Of a DNA stretch of 12,876 bases, positions 1-6,795 are shown one piece after another. This stretch comes from UBA11540 sp045531755 (GTDB lineage: Bacteria > Bacillota > Clostridia > Oscillospirales > Ruminococcaceae), in assembly GCA_045531755.1 (NCBI GenBank), contig JAZSEP010000112.1, forward strand, positions 1 through 12,876, read 5' to 3'. The position numbers and the translations under genes were made by a program. A model generated the notes under the pieces. It made no database searches. It was not told where the DNA came from and was given only the letters and a program-made list of their open reading frames with translations. Every line of letters starts with the position of its first letter. Within the stretch, counting starts at the first letter, position 1.

Positions 1-831
1 GTCATCCCCCTCGATAATTGCGCGGTCGCCTATCTGAAGCGGGAACACGGTTGGAGTTTCTAAGTTTATGGCGCGGTATCCGCTCATTGAACGGCGCAGG
101 GTTCTTTTTCCGTAGAGTTCTCTGTAATACAGCCACGGCGCTTCGGGGTTTATAAAGCGATATCTGCTGACGCCTGCAGGGCAGTCGGGGTTTGATACCG
201 AGATACTGTACGCGCCGTTTTCGTCCCTTATCGTTACGCCCGAGATGATGCCCGTGCGGTCGATGACACGCTCGAGGGAGTATATGGGATATCCGCCTTC
301 GCCAAAGGTGTGTATTCTGCTGTCGCCGTAGGGCTGACAGCTTATGTAGTTGTCCTCGGTGATGTGGGGCGGTCTGCCAAACGCCTGCTCGCAGTATGCT
401 TCGACGGCATCCCAGCAGGAGACTCCTCTCGTTGCCGAAACGCTTGGCACGGCGTGGTATTCGTCATACAAAAAGCCCTGAACGTCTATATCGCTGCAGT
501 AGAGTCTTAACACGTACTCGGGCGTGGGAGAAAAGAACTCTCCGGGCGGCGCGTGGTTGTCAAGGAGCAGAGCGGCGATGGTTCGGCAGCTTATCACGAC
601 GAGTCTGCCGTTGTCGGTATGCTCGAAGCTTATGCTGTCCACCACGCCCCAAAAGGAGATATCGCCCTCAAGCTTCATCCTCGAAAGCTCGGGAATCTGC
701 GTTTCGGGCAGGTAGGTGAGGGTGAGCCTGCCTGCAGGCTCGGCGGTGCTTTGCGCAAGCTTTATCCGCAGAGGGCGAGGAAGTGTGATTTCCTCGCCTG
801 CGGTGGTTGTTGCCGTTATCGTGAGATTCAT
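1..831 (-). CDS. Tail/baseplate hub-like phage protein, 3' part missing
   Basis: The frame is open for 277 codons from ATG at 831 and runs off the left edge, so the C-terminus is not seen. The start is supported by GAGGTGG just upstream and by the previous gene ending at 840. Residues 58-92 (DISFWGVVDSISF, then RLVVISCRTIAALLLDNHAPP) resemble the domain of phage hub/late-control-D-like tail proteins, in which a 'G-x-VD' strand is followed by a 'R-x-hAALLLDN-x-A-P' segment. This family match is from memory of the pattern. Such proteins sit at the distal end of the tail tube and carry the spike or fibres. It is the last visible member of the minus-strand structural operon, 8 bp after its neighbour. 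An alternative is another tail-tip or baseplate wedge protein; the structural-phage assignment is firmer than the exact role. Confidence 0.6.
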   Translation of the reverse strand, partial: MNLTITATTTAGEEITLPRPLRIKLAQSTAEPAGRLTLTYLPETQIPELSRMKLEGDISFWGVVDSISFEHTDNGRLVVISCRTIAALLLDNHAPPGEFFSPTPEYVLRLYCSDIDVQGFLYDEYHAVPSVSATRGVSCWDAVEAYCEQAFGRPPHITEDNYISCQPYGDSRIHTFGEGGYPIYSLERVIDRTGIISGVTIRDENGAYSISVSNPDCPAGVSRYRFINPEAPWLYYRELYGKRTLRRSMSGYRAINLETPTVFPLQIGDRAIIEGDD

Positions 832-839
832 CGTCCACC

Positions 840-1178
840 TCACAGCGCCTCGGTGAAGGTGAAGCACATCACCCTGCCGAAGCCTTGTTTATCGCCCGTC
901 AGCACAAGCTCGGTGAGCACGGCAGGAAAGCTGTCGGCGTCACAGGAAAGGGTGGAAACCACCTTTCCGACCATCACCTTTAGCTGTTCGTAGAGCTTTA
1001 TACTGTCGCAAAACTCATATCTTCCCTCACAGCTGAGTATTCGCGCCTCTCTGCCGAGGGTCTGGGTCTTGCTCTCACCTACGGGGGAGATGAAGCTGCG
1101 GACGTTTTCTTTTACGTAGAGATTAACCGAAAGCGGATCGTAGTTTATTGAAACCCCGTTAAATGTCATCGTTGCCAT
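840..1178 (-). CDS. Small phage tail/baseplate protein
   Basis: A 112-residue protein with a clear AAAGGAGG ribosome binding site ahead of ATG 1178. The start lies 20 bp inside the end of the upstream gene, so translation is probably coupled. The C-terminal half alternates charged and hydrophobic residues and ends in a V-x-C-F-T-F-T-E pattern. This resembles small tail proteins of the gpU/XkdP-like type, which end in 'Y-T-F-x-F-x-E' (pattern recalled, not searched). It precedes a hub-like gene by 8 bp, which fits a tail completion or baseplate role. There is no signal peptide or membrane segment. The family call is tentative; the gene itself is well supported by position, RBS and operon fit. 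Confidence 0.65.
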   Translation of the reverse strand: MATMTFNGVSINYDPLSVNLYVKENVRSFISPVGESKTQTLGREARILSCEGRYEFCDSIKLYEQLKVMVGKVVSTLSCDADSFPAVLTELVLTGDKQGFGRVMCFTFTEAL

Positions 1179-1614
1179 CCTGTTCCTCCTTTATGTTAAA
1201 TGGCTTTAGCTCTGCCTCTGCCTTCAGGCAGTAGTGTCGCAACTCGGGGACGTAGCAAAGCTCGTCGGTGACAAGCTTTTCGAAATTCAGTTCACTGTCC
1301 ATAAGAAGCTTTGCCGTCTTGGAAAAGAGAAGATATACGGCGGAGCTTTGCATCGCCTTTGGAGCATAGATCCCGAGCGCAAGCGTGAGCCTGACGGGGA
1401 GAGGGGCTTTTTCGCCCATTTTTTGATACGGATTGTATATTGCTATACCTTTTATACTCGCTGTAATAGTCAGCCGCTTGGAAGAGATGTCGAATTCTGT
1501 CGAAGGGAACTGAATTTTGAGGTCGGCGTCGTCTTTAAGCGGGGAGAGGACCTCGAGCAGTTTTGTCTGCAAAGAGGAAAAGTCGGGAAAATTACAGTTT
1601 TCAAGGTTTGTCAT
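1159..1614 (-). CDS. Neck/tail-completion type phage protein, function unassigned
   Basis: A 151-residue acidic protein. ATG 1614 overlaps the stop of the preceding gene in an ATGA arrangement, and GGAGG lies seven bases upstream. I do not recognise a domain. The N-terminal part (about residues 10-65) mixes a short helix with beta-rich segments ('RLTITASIKGIAIYNPY'). A following segment, 'LPVRLTLALGIYAPKAMQSS', is hydrophobic but polar enough not to be a membrane anchor. Length and position (third gene after the capsid gene, between adaptor-like genes and tail genes) match tail terminator or head-closure proteins of siphophages and myophages. That is inference from gene order only. Confidence 0.6.
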   Translation of the reverse strand: MTNLENCNFPDFSSLQTKLLEVLSPLKDDADLKIQFPSTEFDISSKRLTITASIKGIAIYNPYQKMGEKAPLPVRLTLALGIYAPKAMQSSAVYLLFSKTAKLLMDSELNFEKLVTDELCYVPELRHYCLKAEAELKPFNIKEEQDGNDDI

Positions 1615-1946
1615 TTAGCCACCTCCCCGGGCAGTTTTTTGAGCACTGCCCACATTACGCTGAAATCCTTTGCCGACACCTTTTCACAGCGAAGGACGAG
1701 GAAACGGCTTGTCTTATATCTCACGAAGCCGTCGGGCTTTATAGTATCTCCGCCGTTTTCACAGCTTCCGATATAGACGAAGGTGCCGTTTGCAAACTCG
1801 CCCGTTTCAAAGATTTTGTCGTTATACAAAACGCGCGCGTTGTTTTTCAAAAGAGAAATCCGCGCAAGAGTTTCTCCCGTTTTCTGCTCCTGAGGAGAGA
1901 GGATTTCGGCAGTTTCGCCAAGGGCTTCAAACACCTTTGAAAGCAT
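1611..1946 (-). CDS. Head-tail joining type phage protein, function unassigned
   Basis: A 111-residue protein with GGAGGG six bases before ATG 1946 and 12 bp between its start and the upstream stop. Its own stop overlaps the next start by 4 bp. The N-terminus (MLSKVFEALGETAEIL) looks helical and the rest is beta-rich ('NNARVLYNDKIFETGEFANG', then 'FVYIGSC'). It contains two isolated cysteines with no metal-binding spacing. By size and by place, directly after the connector-like gene, it could be a head-closure or stopper protein. No sequence motif confirms this. A real gene is very likely because it is tightly packed in the operon. Confidence 0.6.
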   Translation of the reverse strand: MLSKVFEALGETAEILSPQEQKTGETLARISLLKNNARVLYNDKIFETGEFANGTFVYIGSCENGGDTIKPDGFVRYKTSRFLVLRCEKVSAKDFSVMWAVLKKLPGEVAK

Positions 1947-1958
1947 AGTTCTCCCTCC

Positions 1959-2330
1959 TCAGACGCTATATATAACTGTGCTCTTAGCTGACAGAATGTC
2001 TGCGCAGTCCTCGAGCGACAGGGTTTTGAGCTTCAGTGCCGCCTCACAGCTTGCCTTCATATCGTTTTTGACCGAAACGTCGGACAGACTCATCGAGGAG
2101 TACTGCTGACGTGCCATTAAAAGACAGCAATAGCGGTGGTAGGCGGAGGCGGCAAACAGGTTTAACAGCTTTTCGCGTTGGACGTCGTTTGGCACTCCTT
2201 TGAGGCGGACGATGAACTCGTCCGCCGCGGCAGTACAGAGGTGGGTATACCTCTCTGCCTCCTCAAAGGGTAGCTGTGAAAGTGCGGCAAAGCGCATTAT
2301 AACCTGATTTTTTACAGATTGAGATGTCAT
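1959..2330 (-). CDS. Head-tail connector/adaptor-like protein
   Basis: A 123-residue, mostly helical protein that begins 23 bp after the capsid gene stop. The RBS is weak (AAGGCGG). The central segment (LLNLFAASAYHRYCCLLMARQQYSS) is a long amphipathic helix, and the protein ends 'SLEDCADILSAKSTVIYSV'. Small helical proteins coded right after the major capsid gene are commonly the gp6/gp15-type adaptors that dock on the portal ring. The assignment rests on size, predicted helicity and gene order and not on a diagnostic motif. Confidence 0.6.
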   Translation of the reverse strand: MTSQSVKNQVIMRFAALSQLPFEEAERYTHLCTAAADEFIVRLKGVPNDVQREKLLNLFAASAYHRYCCLLMARQQYSSMSLSDVSVKNDMKASCEAALKLKTLSLEDCADILSAKSTVIYSV

Positions 2331-2353
2331 AGAATACCGCCTTTTTTGTCAGA

Positions 2354-3364
2354 TTAGAGAGAAAGCACCTTTACGGCATCGGGGAACAGCTTTGCAAAGC
2401 CTGTGATAGAGGTGATTGCGGTCTGCTCTAACTGGCGGTCGATGACCTTGTCGTGATCGATGCTGATTTCCTCGGCTACGACTGCCTCAAGCGCACAGTT
2501 CTTGTCGAGAGCAACAATTTTGTTGTCAGGAACGCTGTCGCACTTGATAACGGTGAGGTTAAGGGCAGGGATGTAGGTTCCGCCTGCCTTTACGGAAACC
2601 GCAGCCTCGGGGTCCTTGAACTCGGCGAGGGAGAGGATTTTAACCATTGTTGCGGAGTTTGCAAGAAGGGTGTTCATCTCGTAGCCGTTGAACTTGCTCC
2701 AGAGGGTGAGGATGTCGGCGTATGTAAGCTTTCCTGCCTCGGCAGTGGAAAGAACCTCTGCAGGATTGTCGTTGCCGTCGCCGTTGATGAGCACGTCCAC
2801 CGCGTCGGCAAGCTGTGCCTTTGCGATGTATGCACCGATCTGACGAAGGGTTACGGTGAAGACGTCGAGCTTCTGGAACTTGAGCGCTTCATAAGAGGAA
2901 ACGAGCATTCTGCCTCTCTTGTAGAGGTGGATGAGGTTTTCCTTGAGCTTAACGCGTGTCTGAGGAATGTACGCACCCTCGCCTACGGGCTTGAGGGACT
3001 TTTCGTCGTCGGAGGGAACCGACGCGATGGAACGGTAGTCAAGAGAGTCGACCTTTGTTCTCGCAGCGGTGATGGAGGGGATGATGTTGTTGTCCTCGAT
3101 ACCGGTTCTTACCGCTCTGGAGAGGTACTCGGGGAAGAGCGCCGCGGACTCTGCTGTGGAGAAGAACTTTTCAACTCTGTCGCAGGCAGGGGAAGAAACC
3201 TTGATGTCAAAGCGCTTGAGCTGGCGCTGATAAGCGTCGAGGTCAGCGTAGGGTGTGTTTTTGTATTCGGCAGAGGTGTCCTCGTTTTCGAGTACCTCGG
3301 AAAAGCTTTTGCCCGAAACCTTGTACATAAATCTGTCGAGCTTTACGTTTTCAAAATTGTTCAT
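2354..3364 (-). CDS. Major capsid protein, HK97-type fold likely
   Basis: A 336-residue protein forming the icosahedral shell. Typical capsid signals are the 'LADAVDVLINGDGND' segment near residue 200, the 'NTLLANSATMVKILSL' A-domain-like segment near residue 235, and its place directly after a decoration protein and before connector genes. I chose ATG 3364, not the in-frame GTG at 3373. The GTG lies inside the Shine-Dalgarno itself (AAAAGGAGTG), and the ATG sits eight bases downstream of it. The protein has no obvious long N-terminal delta domain. Scaffolding is probably supplied by the C-terminal region of the protease gene, because no separate scaffold gene is visible. A GC-biased 304-codon open frame on the opposite strand is a shadow. 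Confidence 0.85.
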   Translation of the reverse strand: MNNFENVKLDRFMYKVSGKSFSEVLENEDTSAEYKNTPYADLDAYQRQLKRFDIKVSSPACDRVEKFFSTAESAALFPEYLSRAVRTGIEDNNIIPSITAARTKVDSLDYRSIASVPSDDEKSLKPVGEGAYIPQTRVKLKENLIHLYKRGRMLVSSYEALKFQKLDVFTVTLRQIGAYIAKAQLADAVDVLINGDGNDNPAEVLSTAEAGKLTYADILTLWSKFNGYEMNTLLANSATMVKILSLAEFKDPEAAVSVKAGGTYIPALNLTVIKCDSVPDNKIVALDKNCALEAVVAEEISIDHDKVIDRQLEQTAITSITGFAKLFPDAVKVLSL

Positions 3365-3378
3365 TAGATTCACTCCTT

Positions 3379-3723
3379 TTACATGATAAAGCCAATTGTC
3401 TTGGCTGTGGTGTCAACGCAAACAGCAACTACCTCGGCGCCGTTTGCAGAGTCTGCCTTGACGCCGCCGTTGCCGTCGGCAACGAGCTTTGTAACGTTGA
3501 CTGCGGGGGCTGTGCCTGTGTAGGAGACAGAAACGAAGCCCTCGACCTGTACTGTGGCGTAACCGCCTCTTGTGTTTACGCAGATGCCGACAAAGCGGTC
3601 GCCTGCGCTGCAAGCGGCAACCTTGCCGTTTGCAGAAATCTTCACGGGAGTACCCGCGTTAATGTCGGTGTCACACTCAAATGTGAGCACCTTTTCGTTA
3701 AATCCGTTAAAATTTGTTGTCAT
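3379..3723 (-). CDS. Capsid decoration/cement-like protein
   Basis: A 114-residue protein with GAAAGGAA nine bases before ATG 3723, ending 15 bp before the capsid ATG. It is small, beta-rich and glycine/alanine/valine-rich. It contains 'PVKISANGKVAACSAGDRFVG' near residue 30 and a repeat-like 'GGVKADSANGAEVVAVCVDT' near the end. This composition and the 'G-x-P-V ... G-D-x-F-V-G' pattern resemble DUF2190-type capsid cement proteins (recalled family). These bind the outer shell and stabilise it. Position just ahead of the capsid gene supports this. It lies immediately left of hairpin array A and the cargo block, so it probably needs its own promoter. Confidence 0.7.
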   Translation of the reverse strand: MTTNFNGFNEKVLTFECDTDINAGTPVKISANGKVAACSAGDRFVGICVNTRGGYATVQVEGFVSVSYTGTAPAVNVTKLVADGNGGVKADSANGAEVVAVCVDTTAKTIGFIM

Positions 3724-3771
3724 TTTATAAAATTCCTTTCAATTATTAGATTTTTGTGGTAAAATTAAAAT

Positions 3772-3801
3772 GTAATATATTTTAGCTGTCGGCTCTGCCA
3801 A
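3772..3801 (-). promoter_or_regulatory. Weak candidate promoter for decoration and capsid genes
   Basis: On the minus strand TTGGCA (3796-3801) is followed, after 16 or 18 bases, by TATATT or TATTAC. A promoter is expected here because a terminator follows the protease gene and the cargo block interrupts the operon. The -35 lies inside the first hairpin of array A. This is a candidate by pattern only. Confidence 0.35.
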
Positions 3802-3918
3802 CTATTTAGCTGCGACTTTAGTCGCTATTTAGCTGTTGCGGAGCAACTATTTAGCTTCGCGCCATCGGCGCAATATTTAGCGTGGCTTTAGCCACATTTA
3901 GCTTGCCCGTCAGGGCAA
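3779..3918. repeat. Hairpin array A: six small stem-loops with ATTTAGC linkers
   Basis: Six short palindromes are separated by ATTTAGC (the first linker reads ATTTTAGC). Stem/loop/stem, left to right: GTcGGC-TCT-GCCaAC (one mismatch), GCGAC-TTTA-GTCGC, GTTGC-GGA-GCAAC, GCGCC-ATC-GGCGC, GTGGC-TTTA-GCCAC and TTGCCC-GTCA-GGGCAA. The last stem ends 18 bases before the first lipoprotein ATG and abuts its Shine-Dalgarno. The array occupies the whole divergent gap between decoration gene and lipoprotein gene. Three of the stems recur in array B, 7 kb away. Confidence 0.85.
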
Positions 3919-3920
3919 CA

Positions 3921-3974
3921 CAGAAAGGAGCCCCTTATGAAAAACCTCCTAAAAGCCCTTCTCGCCCTCACACT
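3921..3974 (+). repeat. Direct repeat copy 1: lipoprotein leader and signal-peptide start
   Basis: A 54-bp stretch covering the RBS (GAAAGGAG), ATG and the first 12-13 codons of the lipoprotein gene. It matches 4966-5019 with two mismatches. The similarity continues more loosely through the rest of the signal peptide and stops after the lipobox. Confidence 0.9.
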
Positions 3975-4917
3975 CATTACCGCCTTTCTTCTCACGGGCT
4001 GCGATACAGCCGATGAGGTTTTAACCTACGAAAAGCTCTCGATCAAAACCGACTATAAGCTGACGCATATATCCCCTTCGCTTTTTACCGATGAAGCGCT
4101 CTATTTTTTCTGCAGTACCGTGCCGTATGAGGATAGGAACCCACTCGATGAAGATTATCACACCTCGCGCAGACGTTTATTAAAGATGGATTTTTCGGGA
4201 AACTCAACTGAACTCTCCGGCTTTGAACACTATGAATGGGGAGGTCCGCACGGTCTGTTTGAAGACGCCGATAAAAATCTCTACGTCACAAGTTGCGTCG
4301 AACTGGGTATGAACATCGGTGAAGACGTTGAAGTTACCCTCTTGAAACTTGACCCAAACGGAACTGTAGTACAAGAAAAGCCTCTGCTCGACGAAGACGG
4401 TTACGGTTTTTTTGGAGCAGTTGCCGAAGGAAATGAATACGCCTGTATCGGCGGAGGAATCTTTATATACGATTCAAACTTCCAAAGAATAGCCGAGATA
4501 CCCACGGGAATAGAGTATGGAAATGTGTATAATATCTTCTCTATAAACGACTCACGCATTATTTGCGTGGTAGAAGAAGACCAAAACCTGCATCTTTTGA
4601 CAATTGACAGGGAAAACCGCTGTGTCAAAGAGAGATTTTTGATAGAGAATGCTTATGATGCATACCGAGGTAACTCGGAGTATGATATTATCTACTATGA
4701 TCAAAACGAGTATAAGATCTATGCTCAAAATCTCGGCAAAGAGCCAAAACTGCTTGTTTCCCTCGCAGACTACGGCTTGGAAGACCTTATAAGAATAACA
4801 AACTTAAAACTCACCGAATCGGGAGATATCATTATAGTTTGCGATATAGACGAGTGGCCCGACGGCACCCACTCAAAAGCCGGTGAATCCGACGTTGTCA
4901 TACTCAAGAAACAATAG
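3937..4917 (+). CDS. Secreted lipoprotein with propeller-like repeats, unknown function
   Basis: A 326-residue protein with a classic lipoprotein signal: K3-L-L-K, a hydrophobic core, and lipobox L-L-T-G-C with the lipidated cysteine at residue 22. The mature part has recurring beta segments separated by turns ('LLKLDPNGTVVQEK', 'GIFIYDSNFQRIAEI', 'HLLTIDRENRCVKER', 'DIIYYDQNEYKIYAQ'). This suggests a beta-propeller or similar repeat fold anchored to the outer face of the membrane. I do not recognise a named family. GAAAGGAG lies ahead of the start. It is transcribed opposite to the phage head genes and its base composition looks AT-richer than theirs. In the phage context it may be a cargo (moron) gene expressed in the lysogen. 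Membrane lipoproteins of some prophages block superinfection, but nothing here proves that role. Confidence 0.75.
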   Translation: MKNLLKALLALTLITAFLLTGCDTADEVLTYEKLSIKTDYKLTHISPSLFTDEALYFFCSTVPYEDRNPLDEDYHTSRRRLLKMDFSGNSTELSGFEHYEWGGPHGLFEDADKNLYVTSCVELGMNIGEDVEVTLLKLDPNGTVVQEKPLLDEDGYGFFGAVAEGNEYACIGGGIFIYDSNFQRIAEIPTGIEYGNVYNIFSINDSRIICVVEEDQNLHLLTIDRENRCVKERFLIENAYDAYRGNSEYDIIYYDQNEYKIYAQNLGKEPKLLVSLADYGLEDLIRITNLKLTESGDIIIVCDIDEWPDGTHSKAGESDVVILKKQ

Positions 4918-4965
4918 CGGCTATCTTGTCCTCGCGCCGACCTTTAAAGAACATTAACCCCGCAA

Positions 4966-5019
4966 CAGAAAGGAGCCCCTTATGAAAAACTTCCTAAAAG
5001 CCCTTCTCGCCCTCACGCT
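4966..5019 (+). repeat. Direct repeat copy 2: lipoprotein leader and signal-peptide start
   Basis: The second copy of the 54-bp leader found at 3921-3974, with two mismatches (one silent region change and one Leu-to-Phe codon at position 4). It covers the RBS, ATG and signal-peptide start of the second lipoprotein. Confidence 0.9.
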
Positions 5020-5599
5020 GGCAGCCGCTTTTCTGCTTACGGGGTGTAACTCGTCAAAAAAAACTATTTTGTCTGACGAAGAAGCTCTTTCCATAGTCAA
5101 TGAACTTGCTGAAAAAGCCGACGATTTCAGGCTTTATATGTACCTAATGGCAGAGGAGTTTGGCGCAGACCTGCTTGACGGGTTGGAAACATTCTCGCAG
5201 GATGGTTTTTTGTATGCCGAATATCATCTTGAAAATCTGCTAAAACACATAGATAACGAGTTGTATTACGAGAAGTTCGACAAAGAAACATACGATTTTG
5301 CTTCAACTCAAGAGGTCTATGACCATATAAAAACCTTTGCTCTTACAGCCGATTTTACCTATGGAGTGGAGATGGTTTTCAAAGACAAAGACTGCAAGCT
5401 TTTCTACAACACACAGAAGATGTCGCCAATGTTTCCTGCTGTTCCTGAAAATTTTGAGATACAGCAAAAGACTGAAAACGAGGTTTTGTTCTCAGCGCTA
5501 GGCATTCTGCCCTCAGGGACCGAAAAAAACATTGCGTTTTCAATCGTTAAGAATAGCGACGGTCAATGGCGTTTAGCAGAAACATTTTTCTCGTGGTGA
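4982..5599 (+). CDS. Small secreted lipoprotein, unknown function
   Basis: A 205-residue protein whose first 22 residues nearly repeat those of the upstream lipoprotein, with lipobox L-L-T-G-C and Cys22. The mature part is unrelated to that neighbour: an acidic helical region (about residues 30-110), then a beta-rich part ending in 'DGQWRLAETFFSW'. The 'SDEEALSIVNELAEKADDF' start and the 'f.vv...dG.WRl' end recall small NTF2-like or IseA-like lipoproteins, the latter inhibitors of wall DL-endopeptidases. This is a weak impression. It lies 64 bp after the first lipoprotein with no clear terminator between, so the two may be co-transcribed. It converges on the peptidase gene with a 15-bp gap. 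Confidence 0.7.
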   Translation: MKNFLKALLALTLAAAFLLTGCNSSKKTILSDEEALSIVNELAEKADDFRLYMYLMAEEFGADLLDGLETFSQDGFLYAEYHLENLLKHIDNELYYEKFDKETYDFASTQEVYDHIKTFALTADFTYGVEMVFKDKDCKLFYNTQKMSPMFPAVPENFEIQQKTENEVLFSALGILPSGTEKNIAFSIVKNSDGQWRLAETFFSW

Positions 5600-5614
5600 T
5601 TTTTGCTCTTGGCC

Positions 5615-6706
5615 TCACACCGCAACCCTTACGTTGTCAAAATTAACCCATAGCGGATTTGTGTTCATCGTATCACTAAGAGTTTCGTTGTCTGATGTCC
5701 ACGGGTCTAAGACATATATGTCGTTATATGTCATATTAGAAATTGTAGTGTTTGCCTTCATTCCTATTCCTAGAACAAAATGTCCGTTCCGTTGTGTTCC
5801 CTCATATTCATGCAAATGAATTATCACGGGTTTTCCAAGACACAACTGATTATAAATGTGGTTTTTAGCAGAACTCCAATCGTCTGCAATCTTATAAAAC
5901 GTATAATTAACAGGCGCACCGGAAGTGTTCCACAGAGCATAAGGATAACCGTTGTCATTACCCATTACTCCCCATTCAAATAAATCTTCAGGTTTGATTA
6001 ACGGATTATTTGCCATAATCTGCATAAACATTGTTGCAGCAACTGCCGGACACCCATAATCCTGAAATCTTGTGGTTGTGATTCCATACGCACCATTTAC
6101 CCAAGGATAATCCTGCTGACAATAGTACGTGTATTTGCTTGAAGAAATAACGATATCGTTTTCGTTTCCTGTACCTGTATTGTCTCCACCGCTTGTTGTG
6201 CCGACTTCTACCATTTTCCACTTCTGCGCAGAAGTAAGTCCTCCGTTTTCTGCCAAAGGTTCTGCCCAATAAACGTTTCCTGCGGAAGTAGGAGTCTTTT
6301 CGTCTGCCTCGCCGTTGGCATTGCTGACAGCTGTGAGATAATAAGTGGTTACATATGTGTTGCCGTTATATACAGGCATTGAAACATAGACGACGTTTCC
6401 TACGGTTTGTGCAATGAGTATTTCCTGCTCTCCGCTACTGTTAGAAGATTCAGTCCAAACATCTGCGTTGTTGTAGTTGTCTCCGGAAACAACATATCTG
6501 TCCAAAACATAGTTTGTGTTTTTCATAGTCTGAAGTTTATACACATATTCGCTAGTCTCGACTACTTTCCATTGCTGTTCAAGACTATTGTCTGAATTCC
6601 AAAGCACAACGTTTTTTCCATTTGATGCAGAGCCATAGAGATTGAGCATCTTGTTCGGAAAGGCTAAGCTTTCAAAGGTAAAAATTTTTCCAACATAATT
6701 GTTCAT
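5615..6706 (-). CDS. C39-like cysteine peptidase with N-terminal ricin-like lectin domain
   Basis: A 363-residue protein with two parts joined by a Gly/Thr/Asn linker (about residues 170-184). Residues 1-168 look like a ricin-type beta-trefoil: two 'Q-x-W-K-x-V-E' endings (QQWKVVE near 44 and QKWKMVE near 161) and Asn/Gly-rich turns. Residues 190-363 match the C39-like peptidase pattern (papain-like): 'CQQDYPW' near 196, 'DYGCPAVAATMF' with Cys219, 'NGHFVLGIG' with His309 and 'VLDPW' with Asp334. The expected Cys-His-Asp triad is therefore intact. There is no signal peptide or membrane segment. AAGGAAG lies seven bases before ATG 6706. It sits between protease and decoration genes of the head module, an odd place for such an enzyme, and looks AT-rich against its flanks. 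It may act on peptide or wall substrates after lysis or as cargo; the target is unknown. Confidence 0.75.
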   Translation of the reverse strand: MNNYVGKIFTFESLAFPNKMLNLYGSASNGKNVVLWNSDNSLEQQWKVVETSEYVYKLQTMKNTNYVLDRYVVSGDNYNNADVWTESSNSSGEQEILIAQTVGNVVYVSMPVYNGNTYVTTYYLTAVSNANGEADEKTPTSAGNVYWAEPLAENGGLTSAQKWKMVEVGTTSGGDNTGTGNENDIVISSSKYTYYCQQDYPWVNGAYGITTTRFQDYGCPAVAATMFMQIMANNPLIKPEDLFEWGVMGNDNGYPYALWNTSGAPVNYTFYKIADDWSSAKNHIYNQLCLGKPVIIHLHEYEGTQRNGHFVLGIGMKANTTISNMTYNDIYVLDPWTSDNETLSDTMNTNPLWVNFDNVRVAV

Positions 6707-6768
6707 TGTTTAACTTCCTTTCAATTTTTTAATTTTTTAATCATTTATATAAACCCGCCGTCCCACCC

Positions 6769-6795
6769 AAAACGGTTGCTTTCGGCAGCCGTTTT
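6769..6795 (-). terminator. Rho-independent terminator after the protease gene
   Basis: Read on the minus strand, AAAACGG-(C/G-U)-TGC pairs with its complement around a short loop and ends CCGTTTT. The 7-bp outer arm (AAAACGG/CCGTTTT) begins at the protease stop codon. The T-run is short on this strand and the element is nearly symmetric (the plus strand has TTTTT), so it may be bidirectional. It separates the packaging genes from the cargo block. Confidence 0.6.

Noticed and set aside
2453..3367. A 304-codon plus-strand frame opposite the capsid gene
   Set aside because: It is a shadow of the capsid gene: no RBS, wrong strand for the module, and a Val/Gly/Cys-rich composition typical of antisense frames.
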